Shown one piece after another: positions 1 to 11,534 of a stretch of 64,000 nucleotides of DNA. The notes beneath the pieces were generated by a model. That model was not told the DNA's origin. It searched no databases and saw nothing but the letters and a program-made list of their open reading frames with translations. Each line of letters starts with the position of its first letter. Positions within the stretch are counted from its first letter, which is position 1. A program made the translations under genes and the position numbers. This DNA comes from Megascapheus bottae (Eukaryota; Chordata; Mammalia; Rodentia; Geomyidae): positions 620,001 to 684,000 of the forward strand of contig JANJXV010000188.1 of assembly GCA_024803745.1 (NCBI GenBank), written 5' to 3'.

Positions 1-640
1 CCATATACTTGGGATATTCCAACTACTTTCTATTATTGACTTCTTGTTTAATTCCATTACGATCTCAAAGCATATTTCATGTGATTTCTAATATTGTCTA
101 TTTGTTGCTTTAGTCTTATAGTTATGAATGTGGTTAGTCTTGGGGATTGTTCCATTTTAAATGTAAGAAGAATGTGTGTTTGACTGCTATTGTATACAGC
201 ATTCTGTGTCAATTACATCCAGCAGAACAACAGTCTTACTGATTTTATATCTACTGGTGTATTAATTAATGGTAGAGGTATGTATGTTGAAGTCTATGAC
301 TGTAACTCTAGATTGAATTATTTCTCCATGGAGTTCTAACATTTGTCATATGCATTTTGGCCTGGGGTTTATTTCTTGACTTACCAATGCTGTCTTGATA
401 GGTAATTTACAATAAGTCTCAAAATCAGATAGTATTATTAACTGATTTTATCCTTTTTTAAAAAAAATAATTGACCTGTTATAGCCTGTTGTGATGGTTC
501 TGTTTCTCATTTTGGAATCAAATTGCTGTTTGACCTCCTTGCCTACCACCAAAAAAACTCATGCTGGGATTTTAAAATTGGTTTCATTAATATATATATA
601 TGGAAAGATGTATGAATTTGTGGTCTTTCTTGTATAGAGG
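1..640 (-). mobile_element. Ancient LINE-1 remnant (antisense), AT-rich
   Basis: About 40-430 resembles the antisense of mammalian L1 ORF2: an 'attccattacgatctcaaag' start, then text like 'gtgtcaattacatccagcag', 'gttgaagtctatgactgtaa' and 'tatgcattttggcctggggt' in the order seen in old L1 copies. It has many indels and no usable frame. The rest of the stretch is AT-rich with nothing recognisable. Recognition is from memory of L1 consensus wording, not an alignment. Confidence 0.55.
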
Positions 641-654
641 CTGTGTGCTATGGG

Positions 655-750
655 GTTGGAGGCCTGGCTTGGTTGGTAGAGCGCTAGCCAATGCGTGAAA
701 GCAGTAGCTACCGTGTGCAAGTCATGATCTCAGACCAAAAAAAAAATCCC
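655..750 (+). mobile_element. Short degenerate ID/tRNA-like SINE
   Basis: 'ggcctggcttggttggtaga' followed by 'gcgctagcc' and an A-run near 739-747 resembles a worn left monomer of the SINE seen repeatedly later in the window. It is truncated and poorly preserved. Confidence 0.4.
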
Positions 751-849
751 ATTCTGTGGTAATCCTCTCTGTATCTTTCCAGTTTTGAGTATATGTACAG
801 TCATATGTGAGTATGTGATGGAATTTTTAACAGAATTAATTTAAATCAC

Positions 850-1005
850 TGGAACAGTTTTGTATTTTTCTTTTTACTGTCGAGGTGTTATACAGAGGTT
901 ATTACAGTTACTTAGGTAGGTAATGAATACATTTCTTTTTCAACGGTGTCACCTTCACCCCTTGTTTTCTCCTAGTTTTTCTCTCTCAGTCCCCTTTCCC
1001 ATGAA
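850..1005 (-). mobile_element. Probable LINE-1 3'-end fragment
   Basis: 'ggtgttatacagaggttatt' and 'aggtaatgaatacattt' recur in similar form at about 11540-11700 and 30720-30800, with pyrimidine-rich sequence following. The shared wording marks one repeat family, probably an L1 3' end in antisense. The 1018-1206 open frame beyond it has no recognisable content. Confidence 0.4.
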
Positions 1006-1660
1006 ACAGTTTGTTCTGTGACTGTTCATGTGCTAAGATTTGTTTGTTCATTCCATTGTTCTATGGAAATGTTTAGAAAATTGTTCAACTTCCAATCTAA
1101 CACACAATATTTTCTTCTACATTCTCATATTTCTAACATTTCTGAGCCACATTTTATAATGTTCACCCTACATATGTTGCACTTGCCTTCTTTGATTTAT
1201 ATTTAATATGTATGTTTTCATAATTCTTACTTGTTTATGGTTAGTCTGTGCATTTACTGCACCAAGGAACCAGAGGCTTGCAAAGTGTTTGGACCTTGCT
1301 GCAGCAAGTGTAGTTTAGTCCCCAGGGTAACAGAGAGGCTTGCTGTTGTAGTCAAGCAAGTGAAAATCTGCAGTCACTGGGGAAGCAGGATGTGAGAAAC
1401 AGGAAGCAATCCTCTTGAGTGCAGGTGTCTTGTGGGAGATAAACAACCATCGCATTGATGTAACATGGAAGTGGGAAATTTTCAGGGCACAAATGAGTTA
1501 TTTTGGATCTTCAGAGGAAGCTAGCTCCTCAGAAACAGATTGGGGATACTGATGGGTCATGTTGGAATGGGTTGAGGCCGGTAGACATTGGCACCAATAA
1601 GATCTTGATGTAGAAAACCTAAAGAGAGGGAGATTTTGTGTCAAGAAGAGAGCAAAGATA

Positions 1661-1923
1661 GGATCTGGTGGCTCACACCTGTCATTCTGGCTAATTCAGG
1701 AGGTTGAGATCATCAAGGTTTGAAGCCATCCAGGGCAGGGAGATTTGTTAGGAGTCATTTCCAATGAGCCACCCAAAAAAAAAGCCAGAAGTGGATCTGT
1801 GGCTCCAGTGGTAGAGCACTATCCTTGAGCTCAAAATCGCTGAGACAGTGCCCAGGCTCTGAGTTCAAATCGCGGAACGCTCTCCACCTCTCTGTCTCTG
1901 TCTCTCTGTCTCCCTGTCTCTCC

Positions 1924-1956
<33 letters not shown>

Positions 1957-2012
1957 CCTCTCTCTCTCTCTCTCTCACACACATACACACACACATACAC
2001 ACACACACAGTT
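1661..2012 (+). mobile_element. B1-like/Geo dimer SINE with (CT)n(CA)n tail
   Basis: The left half begins 'ggatctggtggctcacacct' and contains 'aggaggttgagatc'. The right half contains 'gtggctccagtggtagagca' and 'gcccaggctctgagttcaaat'. A compound (CT)n/(CA)n tract of about 120 bp replaces the usual tail. Open frames on both strands here are artefacts of the microsatellite. Confidence 0.75.
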
Positions 2013-2044
2013 GAAATGTTATTACAAGAAGCTGCATAGTTGAT

Positions 2045-2880
2045 GAATGTTCGCATATTCTGGGCCTGCAGCTGGGTCAGAGTTCCATGGATTCCCCGCA
2101 TTCACATGTCCCTTACCCATTCTTTTGCCTTCTCCTGTGTATATGCTAAACCATCAGGAGAGTCCTTGCCTCCTGTAAAGTCTATCTCATGACCTCCACT
2201 AGAAGCTTATCTCATTGATTTCCTGAAAGAGAAGGTGCTTCAAAGAAATATTTCCATTACTGCAGAACACATACTGATGGGTAAATGTGGAGGAAAAGTG
2301 GAATAAATTAATAATCGACACAGATCTTTTCTATGATAATCATTTAACACATTTATCTCCAACTACTGCAGCTCACACGTTTGAGTATGCTATGCTTTCA
2401 TTTTCATTCCAATTATGTATTTCCTGATTTCCCTTATGACTTGATATTTGACACTTGGGCTAGGTAAAACTGTTTGGAACTATCTCCATGTCTGAATATT
2501 TTTCAGCTATCATTCTATAATTGATTTCCTGTTTGATCTTATAAGGGAGCACACTTTCTATAATATTAATTATTTTAAAATTGTTGAAGCGTGTTTTATG
2601 GCCTTCAATAGAGTTTATTATGGGGAGCACTGAAAAAGAAATTTGTATGCAGCAGTTACTGTAAAAGTGCTTTCTAAATGTCAGGTGGGTGAAGTCAATT
2701 GGCAATGTTTTCACATTTTCTGTATAATTTCCAGTCTTGTTCTGCCAATTAAGAAAAGATTTCAATGTTTCCTACTACAGTTGTGGATTTTCTCATTTAA
2801 CTTTCGTTGTATTAGGCCATCCTCCCTTCTTTTTTTTCATCCTTTTCTTCATTTCTTCCTTCCCTCCCTTTCTTACATGA
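2045..2880. other. Unannotated AT-rich stretch
   Basis: No gene, SINE or LINE could be recognised. Open frames of 101 and 140 codons on opposite strands overlap here; neither has a recognisable domain. Confidence 0.5.
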
Positions 2881-2885
2881 TTTTT

Positions 2886-2965
2886 GTAGAATTGGGAATT
2901 CAATATAGGACCTTGCACTTGGTAGGGAAATACCCTACCAGTGAGCTACATCCTCTGCCTTTATA
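2886..2965 (-). mobile_element. ID-like SINE fragment
   Basis: 'gaccttgcacttggtaggga' with 'accctaccagtgagctacat' is the antisense of a tRNA-derived monomer of the ID type. It is short, old, and lacks a poly-A tail. Confidence 0.45.
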
Positions 2966-3059
2966 TTTTGAGACAAAGTCTAACTACTATTCTAGCTTGG
3001 CTGCATATCCCCCGTGCTCCTGCTTCTACCTTTCATACCACCACTACACTCTACTTCAT

Positions 3060-4150
3060 TTTTGATATTTTGATGTTGTTTTCCGTTGACACATATTTAG
3101 GACTGATTTGATCTCTTTTGAGTTGGTCCCTTTAGCTTTAGGAAATGTCATACATTATTTCCAGTATCTTCCTTTTTTCCTTCTTCTGAAGTCTACTCTG
3201 ATAGCAGTATAGATTATCCAGATTACATTCCATTGTTACCTTCATAGAAATATAGTCAGTTAATACACTCAAGAAGTGAGCTGAGTTGTTTCTTACCTTC
3301 ACTGAGGTACTACTCTTAAATTTCAGTTTTATTTCTTGGTGCACAGAGTGCAGGCTGTGTTACAGGGGAATCTTTGTCATTGTTCATGCTCTGCCTTTAG
3401 TATAAGCTCTCTGTGCACCTGAACACAAATATGCTAGTGAATTTTTTGGGGGTGGGGAGGGAGTGTTCAGGTTTGAACTTAGGGCCCCACCTTTGCTACC
3501 ATTTGAACCATGCCTCCAATCTTTTTTTGGACTTTCATTATTGTTTGGCTAGAATTGCATGCTTTTGTCCAGGTAGCCTTCCTTGTAGTTGGGATTACAG
3601 ATATATGTTACCTTGTTCAGCTCATTGATTAACTCATTTGGCTGACCTCAAACTGGGTTCCTCTGTTTCTCTAGTAGAAAATATTATAAGAATGATTACA
3701 CTGAATTTCTCCATGTATTTGTTGATTTTTATAAAAATTCATTTTACTATTATTGACAGGAGAGTTTTATAATTTCCACTGATCATAGTAAATTTGCTGA
3801 TTTTTGTTGATATTTATATGCCCTGTATTTTTGGAGTTCTATTGTTAGATTCATATACATTTTGGAACCTTATGTCTTCATGCTGGATATACGCTTAATA
3901 TGTTGCATAAAATTTCTATTTCTTATAAGTTTTTTCCTCACCATTACATTTTCTTTAGTAAGAGCCTTGGGTATTATTTTCTGTCCTTTTGGTTTTAAGC
4001 TTCCTGAAGAATTAAATTTGAGCCAAGTCTCACACACAGCAAGCATGTAATCGTGTTATGTTTCATTATGCATTCTTAAAATCTGTGTCTTTTACTTTGG
4101 TGTGCTCAAACTATTTATATCTAATGTATTTATACATGTGGAAAGTTTAC
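3060..4150 (-). mobile_element. Ancient LINE-1 ORF2 remnants interrupted by a SINE
   Basis: Three patches read like antisense L1 ORF2: about 3190-3240 ('gaagtctactctgatagcag'), 3830-3910 ('ggagttctattgttagattc') and 4080-4135 ('tttggtgtgctcaaactatt'). A reverse SINE sits between the first two. The element is deeply decayed. Nothing else was recognised in 4150-4540. Confidence 0.5.
3440..3635 (-). mobile_element. Reverse-oriented SINE
   Basis: Antisense wording 'gtttgaacttagggcc', 'catttgaaccatgcctcc' and 'gtagttgggattacagata' matches the right-then-left order of the B1-like/Geo dimer read backwards. It is diverged. Confidence 0.55.
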
Positions 4151-4539
4151 CACTGTACATTCTATTCAGTTTTATTCCTTCTGGTTTCTTCATTCTTCCC
4201 TCATTTCTTGCTCTGTTTTGTGTTGCTTCAAATATCTGTTTAGTACAGTACTTTAATATAACCACAGAGTTTTTAGTTTACAACAGCTTTTTGAATAGCT
4301 ACTCTGGGGAATTCTATAACGTTATCACAATCTAGTGAGTATCAGCAATTTTATCAACTTTAAATGGAATGTAGAAATTTTCCCACATGCACAATTCCTT
4401 CACCTCTCCCGTGATGTCACATATCACCATATATATTCGCAGAAAACGTGAGGAGAAAATGTCATTATTTTAACTTTTAACAGCAAAACAAGTGTTAAGA
4501 ATCTCTTGAGGAAAAAGTCTTATATTGATCTGAAAAACA

Positions 4540-5462
4540 TTTTGTGTGTTTTTATTCTCCTTCATTGTACATGTTTCAATTTTCTTTTCAGTATTGTTTC
4601 ACTTAATATTATCTTTTCTAAGTCTTTCCATTTCCTAACAAATGGGGCGATGTCATTCTTTCTGACAGCAGCATAGAATTCCATTGTGTATAAATACCAC
4701 ATCTTGTTGATCCACTCATCAACTGAGGGACATCTAGGTTGGTTCCATATCTTTGCTATGGTAAATAGTGCTGCAATGAACATTGTTGTGCTAGTGGCTT
4801 TAGTATGTCCTTGTTTCTGGATGATTGGGTAAATGCCAAGTAGTGGAATTGCTGGGTCATAGGGGAGCACTATGTTTAGTCTTTTGAGGAACTGCCATAC
4901 TGCTTTCCATAGTGGTTGAACGAGTTTGCACTCCCACCAACAGTGTAGTAGTGATCCCTCCTGGCCACATCCCCTTCAGCATCTGTTGTTATTAGTTTTC
5001 CTGATCCTGGCGTGAGTGGAATATAACTGGAGTGAGGTGGAATCTTAGAGTTGTTTTGATTTGCATTTCCTTTATGACCAGAGATGTTGAGCATTTCTTC
5101 ATGTGTCTATAGGCCATTTTTGTTTCTTCTTCAGAGAAGATTCCCTTTAAGTCTTTGGCCCATCTTTTAATATGATGGTTGTTTCTTTGGAGATTAGTTT
5201 TGGATTGCTTCAATTTTTTGAGCTGTTGACATATTTTAGATATGAGGCCTTTGTCTGTTGTATGGTTGGTGAAGATCTTCTCCCACTCCGTATGCTTCCT
5301 AATTAGTTTACTAGCTATGTCCTTTGCCATACGAAAGCTCTGCAGTTTAATGCAGTCCCACTTATCCAGCCTTTCTCTGATTTGTTGTGATTCTTGGTCC
5401 TTATTAAGAAAGTTTCGACCTGTACCAAGGAGGTCTATTGTATCATATTTTGATTTCTTTTA
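4540..5462 (-). pseudogene. LINE-1 ORF2 C-terminal remnant
   Basis: Read on the minus strand from about 5460 to 4562, three adjoining frames give the C-terminal third of L1 ORF2. They contain 'WEKIFTNHTTDKGLIS', 'RWAKDLKGIFSEEET', '[20 protein letters not shown]', 'YDPAIPLLGIYP', 'MFIAALFTIAKIWNQPRCPS' and 'KMWYLYTMEFYAAVRK'. This is the region after reverse transcriptase, including the end of the cysteine-rich segment. Frameshifts split it, and the endonuclease and RT domains are absent. It is a 5'-truncated dead insertion. Confidence 0.93.
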
Positions 5463-5479
5463 TTAAATGAGAAGCTTTT

Positions 5480-5990
5480 AGCCCTTAATTTTTTGTTGTT
5501 GTTGTATCTTTTTTTTCTTTTTTTCATATATTATTGTTGTAATTAATAGAAGGGTTACATTATATTCACCAGATAGAAAGAGTGTATTACTTCACATACA
5601 TTGATTCCCTTTCTCATGTTTTGGTCCCCATTTCCCTCCCCTAACCCCCACCCCTCATCTTGTTTTCCCCCCTTCCCTATCCAATTTCAAATAAGCAAAT
5701 ATGTATATACATATATAATATAACAGATAACAAGGTGAAATACTGTAACAATATGAAATAACCAAGGGACAGCAAAAGAGATGAGAGATAAGATAGTACA
5801 TTAAGGACAACAATCACTCATTATATGGCTTTTGCTTCTATATCCTGGAGGTCCTTTCATTTATCGTCATACTATATGGCCTTATGCATCTAGGTTTTGT
5901 TCTGTTGTAAATCACTGCTAGTAGAGCCCCAGGTTTCTACTGATTATAACAAATGAGAGAAACCCTTGAGCCTATGATCCTTTGAATCTT
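5480..5990 (-). mobile_element. LINE-1 3' UTR fragment
   Basis: The antisense string 'gggttacattatattcacca', then C-rich 'cccctaacccccaccc' and 'aacaaggtgaaatactgtaa', is shared with 14320-14690 and, in the opposite orientation, 52860-53250. On the minus strand this tail lies upstream of the ORF2 piece at 4540-5462, so it belongs to another insertion. Confidence 0.75.
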
Positions 5991-5999
5991 AGCCCTTAA

Positions 6000-7345
6000 T
6001 TCTTTAAGCTTATTTATCTAAGTCTACAATCTTGTCTCCCCTCCATTGACAGGTTACCACACTAATTAGTATTCTGTTACCTAGTTTCTGATTATTTTTT
6101 CAACTTTTTTCTCCTTTTAAGAGTAAATATTTTTCTTTTTAACAAATTGCAATCGAGATCCTAGGCTGTCCTCTGTTATCTTCATCCTGGTATGAAGACC
6201 AATGAATGTAGTTATTTTACTTTGTAATGTTCATATTTCCATTCAATTCTTCTTTCTCTTCTATTTCTTATGACTTCCTGTTTTTGTTTCCTGAGTGTTA
6301 GTAATTGCCTGGTGAAATATTTTTTATAGTGGTTGCTTTAAATTCCTTGTCAGACAATTTTAACATTTTTTAAGAATAATTTCTCATTAGCATCTTTTGA
6401 TTTCCCATTATCTGAACTGATGTTTCTCTAGCTCTTTGAATACTGAGTAAATTCAAATTTTATCCTGGCAATGTTGACTATTATGTTATGAGGCTTTGAC
6501 ATTCAGTAATCCTATGGAGAATGCTTTGTTTGCTATAAAGCAGGTAATTAATTAATTTAGATTTAAGCTGAACTTACCACTCTATTTTCCATGGAATGTT
6601 CCACAGTTGATTCTGTTTTCAAGGCCATCTTGGTGGCATTTGGACCTGTCCTCTGTGCATGCGTGTGTGTGTGCGTGTGTGTGTGCCACCCATGCTTAGG
6701 CAGAGGCCAAGATTTTCATATTTTGTTTGAACATGAGGTGTTTCAATAAATTAGAGCTACAAAGCTTCCTTTAGTGTTTTAGAAAAAAATCACCCTCGTG
6801 CCAAATTCAGTATTTCAGGTTGTATTTTCATAATGCTTGAGGTGCCATTGGGAAACTGCTTCTACTCCTGGTCTAGTGTTTTGGTAAAACTGAGCTCCAT
6901 ATGTCTATGACATTGACTGTGAGAATGGGAGCGGTGAAGTCACCATGATTCAAGTCTCTGATTAACCATGGTTCTGTGCTAACGTGCTTTTACTTTGAAT
7001 TCTATTCTGCTTCCCTAAACTTACTGGCATTATTTACTTTTCAGATTCTTGAAAAATCTGATCGGTCTGTAGTTGCATCTAATGAGAGAATACAGTAGAC
7101 TCAACTAGTCAAGACTAGACACGTCTACCATATCTGAAATGAATTCCTCTACTGAGTATTTTGCTGCAGAAATTCCATAGTGTTTTATGTTTAGAGATTC
7201 TTGTATTCTCAGATGTTTACGTTCTTCTCTCATATCTCACCTATTGCAAACTACTTTCAAACCAGAAAAATGCTTTTCTTGTGCAACCAAGGCATGAAAA
7301 AGGGATTTGCTGTGATTTAAAAATAGTTTTATTTAATTTTTTTTA
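6000..7345. mobile_element. Ancient L1M/L1ME-like patch plus unassigned DNA
   Basis: At about 6240-6500, 'gtggttgctttaaattcctt', 'gtcagacaattttaac' and 'gttatgaggctttgacattc' resemble the terminal region of old eutherian L1 elements. A short interrupted (GT)n lies at 6660-6685. Nothing was recognised in 6690-7345; the frame at 7161-7469 runs into a SINE and is not credible. Confidence 0.5.
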
Positions 7346-7346
7346 T

Positions 7347-7530
7347 GGGGGCCGGGAGTTTGGCCTAGTGGTAGAGTGCTTGCCTAGCATACACAAAGAT
7401 GCGGGTTCAATTCCTTGGTACCACATACATAGAAAAAGTGGTTCTGTGGCTCAAGTGGTAGAACTCTAGCCTTGAAAAAGACCAAGGACATGTTGAGACC
7501 CTGAGCTCAAGCCCACGACTGGCAAAAAAA
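7347..7530 (+). mobile_element. IDL-Geo-type dimeric SINE
   Basis: The ID-like left monomer starts 'gccgggagtttggcctagtg' with box-A/box-B-like 'tggtagagtgc' and 'gggttcaattcc'. The right monomer is 'tctgtggctcaagtggtaga' through 'gagctcaagcccacgactgg', with a short A tail. Confidence 0.85.
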
Positions 7531-7914
7531 TAGTTTTATTTTGTGATTGAATTTTTATCTTGTCTATTTTATTAATATTTGAGCATTTTCTGTTTCTCCA
7601 TGGTTCATTAAACACTCTCTCTCCTATCTCCATATGATAATTTCTGTATCATGTTATCATTTACGGTGATAAACATATTAATGGTGCCCTTGTTTCTCTC
7701 TGCATAAAATTGTACTTTATTTATACTTAGGGATACATAGTTTTATAAATTTTACCATTTCCTCCCAAAAGACTGTCTCTTAATTTTCATTTTGTTATTC
7801 AGCATGAAGAGTAATGCTGACTCTTCCAAATTTGGGGTGAATTAGTAGTATGTATCCTAATAACAAAGCCTAAATTTTTTCTGTTCAAAGTATTGTAATA
7901 GTATGTTTAATTTT

Positions 7915-8150
7915 TTTGTTTTTGCAGTTGTAGAGCTTGAACTCAGGGCCAGGACACTGTTCCTGAGTTCTTCAGCTCATGGCTAGTGCTCTACCCCTTA
8001 AGCAACAGTGCCACTTCTGGTTTTTTGTTGGTTAATTGGAGATTAGAGTCTCAAGGGCTTTCATGCCCAGGTTGGCTTTGAACCATGATCCTCAGATTTC
8101 AACTTCCTGAGTAGCTAGGAATACAGGTGTGAGCCTTCGGTGCCCAGCAG
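7915..8150 (-). mobile_element. Reverse B1-like/Geo dimer SINE
   Basis: The antisense right monomer ('gagcttgaactcagggcc', 'gctctaccccttaagcaaca') is followed by the B1-like half ('caggttggctttgaaccatg', 'gtagctaggaatacaggtgt'). Confidence 0.85.
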
Positions 8151-8194
8151 TATGTTTAATTGTTTAATTTCCCTTTTTACATGCTATATGCACA

Positions 8195-8201
8195 TGCGCA
8201 T

Positions 8202-8250
<49 letters not shown>
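8195..8250. repeat. (CA)n microsatellite
   Basis: An almost perfect CA run of about 48 bp forms the tail of the adjoining reverse SINE, read in antisense. His/Thr-rich open frames here are spurious. Confidence 0.95.
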
Positions 8251-8251
<1 letters not shown>

Positions 8252-8441
8252 ACTGGGGCTTGAATTCAGGGCCTCAACCTCTTCCTCAGCTTTTTCCCCC
8301 AAAGTTAGTGTCGTGCCATTTAAGCCACACCTCCACTTACAGCTTTTCACTAGGTCTCACAGAAATGTTTGCCTGGCTGGTTTCAAACCTCACTTCTCAG
8401 AGCTCAGCTTCCTGAGAATCCCATATTACAAGTGTGTCTGA
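8250..8441 (-). mobile_element. Reverse SINE attached to (CA)n
   Basis: 'ggggcttgaattcagggcct', 'catttaagccacacctcca' and 'cagagctcagcttcctgaga' are antisense parts of the Geo and B1-like halves. It is moderately diverged. Confidence 0.75.
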
Positions 8442-8781
8442 CCAAAACAAAATAAAACAAAACAGGCAAAAACTAATCATGCACTCCTAAGATTCTGGAG
8501 TAATGCACTGAAATTAGCTAGTGACATGTAGGGTAGTATCTATTTATCTTTTTTACTGGGTAGTACCACCTTGACAGCATTTGCAAACCGATTCCTTGTG
8601 TTTAAGATTCATCAGCCTGAGGAGTCAGTTGGAATAAAACAAGAATTTATATATATTCTTTCCTATGGTGCCTATTTATCCAAAATTCCACTATTAACCA
8701 ATTTCACTTCTAATAGTTTAATTGTTCTGTAGTCAGAGCTGAGTTCATTCTGTAACCCTTTCAGTAATGCCAAAGAATTTC

Positions 8782-8785
<4 letters not shown>

Positions 8786-8832
<47 letters not shown>
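8786..8832. repeat. (TG)n microsatellite
   Basis: A perfect TG tract of roughly 47 bp ends in 'tctg'. Confidence 0.95.
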
Positions 8833-8862
8833 TGTATTTTCTGGTTTTTCTAATTTTCTTTC

Positions 8863-9055
8863 TTTTTTTGCCAGTCCTGGTCTTGAACTCAGGGCCTGAG
8901 CACTGTCCTTGGACTTTCTCAAGGCTAGAGCTCTGCCACTTGAGCCTCAGCACCACTTCTGGCTTTTTATCTATGTATGTGGTACTGAGGAATCGAACCC
9001 GGGTCTTTGTGCATGCTTGCAAGCACTTTAACCACTAGGCCAAACTCCCAGCCCT
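8863..9055 (-). mobile_element. Reverse IDL-Geo SINE, well preserved
   Basis: It starts with a T-run, then 'gccagtcctggtcttgaact', 'ggactttctcaaggctagag', 'ggtactgaggaatcgaaccc' and 'accactaggccaaactccca'. It is complete in both monomers and little diverged. Confidence 0.9.
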
Positions 9056-9171
9056 GGTTTTTCTAATTTTCTGAGTAATCAAGTTACCTGAGACGCTGCC
9101 TTAAAATTATCTTTTTGTTGTTCATATGTTTAAAGACAATAAATTAAGTGAGCCAAAAAATAGCATGGAAG

Positions 9172-10190
9172 AAAGAAAGCCTCTTCAACAAGTGGTGCTG
9201 GCATAACTGCTCAAGCACCTGCAGAAAACTAAAGTTGGATCCATCCTTCCTTATCACCCTGCACCAGGATTAACTCCAAATGCATCAAAGACCTCGAGGT
9301 AAAAGCAGATGCACTGAAAACTTTACAAGAAGGAATAGAAGATACACTAGGTCTCCTTGGCACAGGTCAAAAATTTCTTAATAAACACCCATAAACACAA
9401 CAAATTAAAGAAAGTTCGGACAAATGGGACTGCATTAAACTTCAGAGCTTCTGAATGGCAAAGGACATAGCTAGCAAGTTAAACAGAAAGCACACAGAGT
9501 GGTAGAAGATCTTCAATAACCATACAGCTGACAAAGGCCTCATACCTAAAATATATCAACAGTTCAAAAAATTGAATCACTCCCAAACTAATCTCCAAAG
9601 AAACAACCATCCCATTAAAAGATGGGCCAAAGACTTAAAGTGAATCTTCTCTAAAGAAGAAACAAGAATGGCCTATAGACACATGAAGAAATGCTTGACA
9701 TCTCTGGTCATAAAAGAAATGCAACTCAAAACAACTCTGAGATTCCACCTCACTCCAGTTAGAATGGCCATGATCATGAAATCTAGTAACAATAGATGCT
9801 TGTGGGGATGTGGCCAGGAGGGATCACTATTACACTGTTGGTGGGAGTATAAACTCATTCAACCACTCTGGAAAGCAATATGTCAGTTCCTCAAAAGAAT
9901 AAACATAGAGCTCTTTCTATGACCCAGCAATCCTACTACTTGGCATTTACCCAATGGTCCAGAAACTAGGACACACTAAAGCCACTAGCACAACAATGTT
10001 CATTGCAGCACTATTTGCTATAGCAAAGACATGGAACCAACCAAGATGCCCCTCAGTTGATGAGTGGATCAACAAGATGTGGTATTTATACACAATGGAA
10101 TTTTATGCTGTCATCAGAAAGAAAGACATTGACTATTTGTAAAGAAATTGAAAGACTTGGAAAAAATCATATTAAGGGAAGTGAGCCAGA
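9172..10190 (+). pseudogene. LINE-1 ORF2 C-terminal remnant
   Basis: The plus strand encodes, across stops, L1 ORF2 wording: a start like '[10 protein letters not shown]', '[20 protein letters not shown]', 'RWAKDLK', '[20 protein letters not shown]', '[19 protein letters not shown]', 'MFIAALFAIAKTWNQPRCPS' and 'KMWYLYTMEFYAVIRKKDI'. The '[11 protein letters not shown]' core of the C-terminal cysteine segment is readable. In-frame stops, including one after 'NIELFL', make it inactive. It is the same subfamily as the copy at 4540-5462. Confidence 0.94.
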
Positions 10191-10451
10191 CCCAAAGGAA
10201 CATAAGCACAATGATTTCCCTCATTTGTAATATTATTACAAACCTAGGACTCTCCTAGCAGAGGACTACAATAATTCAAAACCTAGATACATGAGGCCAT
10301 ATAGGATGAGGATAAATGAAAGGTTCCCCATGATATGGAAACAGGAGCTTTATATTATTTGATTGCTTTTCCTAATGTACTATATTATTTCTTTTGTCTT
10401 TTTTGACCATTGGGTAATCTCATATTGTTACAGTATCTGACTTTGTTACCT

Positions 10452-10509
<58 letters not shown>

Positions 10510-10672
10510 TGAAATAGGAAAGGGAAGGGGGGAGAAACAAGATGATTGGAAGGGGGTGGGGGGAGGGAAATGGGGACAAAAACATGAGAGGGGGTATCAA
10601 TGTGTGAGATTGATGTACCCTCTGTCTGGCAAATATAACTGTGACCCCTCTATACATTATTTTTAAAAATAC
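10191..10672 (+). mobile_element. LINE-1 3' UTR and tail, with (TA)n
   Basis: Continuous with the ORF2 remnant before it: 'catgaggccatataggatga', a (TA)n run at 10454-10504, a G-rich 'agggggtggggggagggaaa' block, and 'taactgtgacccctctatac' before A-rich sequence. The G-rich block is typical of L1 3' UTRs. Confidence 0.8.
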
Positions 10673-10731
10673 AGTAAATTGCTCAGGCTCTAAATTTGGA
10701 GTTGTGTCATTCTGTCATTCTTAAAAAGGAT

Positions 10732-10748
10732 TGTGTGTGTTTGTGTGT

Positions 10749-10785
<37 letters not shown>
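10732..10785. repeat. (GT)n microsatellite
   Basis: GT repeats with a few T/A interruptions in the first 20 bp. The SINE-like sequence around it is too worn to delimit. Confidence 0.9.
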
Positions 10786-10786
<1 letters not shown>

Positions 10787-11131
10787 CTGCATCATGTACT
10801 TTTACTTATACATCCTCCATAGTTGGGATGACAGTTCTGCACTATCACACCCAGCCTTATTGGCTCAGATAAAGTGCAGCTTTCTTTCTGTGTTCATCTT
10901 TAACTGCTGTCCTCTTGATTCCTACCTTATTAGTTATCAATGTACTAATGTCAAAATCATATACATTTAAGTCAGGTTAAGCATGTCCATCTGCTTGATC
11001 ATTGCTCCTTTCTCCTAAAGTCATGCTAAGCTGTCTAAAGTTCAAGTTCCTGGGCATAAGTGATTTTCCTGTCTTAGCCTCCTGAGAAGATGGGACTATA
11101 TGTATATTACATACCAGTCAAGACTTTTAGA

Positions 11132-11327
11132 TTTTTTTTTTGCCAGTCCTGGGCTTCGGCTCAGGGCCTGAGCACTGTCCTTGGACTTTCTCAAGGCTAG
11201 AGCTCTCCCACTTGAGCCTCAGCACCACTTCCGGCTTTTTTCTATGTATGTGGTACCAAGGAATCGAACCTGGGTCTTCATGCATGCTAGGCAAGCTCTT
11301 TAACCACTAGGCCAAACTCCAGGCCCC
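11132..11327 (-). mobile_element. Reverse IDL-Geo SINE with visible target-site duplication
   Basis: It runs from the T-run and 'gccagtcctgggcttcggct' to 'gccaaactccaggcccc'. The flanks carry the direct repeat 'agacttttagatttt' before (from 11121) and after (from about 11329). That is a 15-bp target-site duplication, showing a young LINE-mediated insertion. Confidence 0.93.
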
Positions 11328-11534
11328 GAGACTTTTAGATTTTACAAATAAATGAGACCAGTAACACTTACCTTTCTGTGCCCCTCTGACTTTATTTTAC
11401 ACAGTGATTTCCAGGTCTAGCCACATTGTCCCAGATTACACAGTTGCATTTATTTTTATTGTCAAAAGGTATTAGTGAAGGGACAGTCTTGATTTTGGTT
11501 TTGAAATGCCATTGCTTATTGTGTATACCGATTG

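Noticed and set aside
7347..7530. tRNA gene calls at the SINE left monomers
   Set aside because: Box A and B wording is present, but the cloverleaf is not intact and the units are followed by the SINE right monomer and A tails.
8140..8441. His/Thr- or Cys/Val-rich frames around CA/TG tracts here and elsewhere
   Set aside because: Microsatellite translations; no start context or conservation argument.
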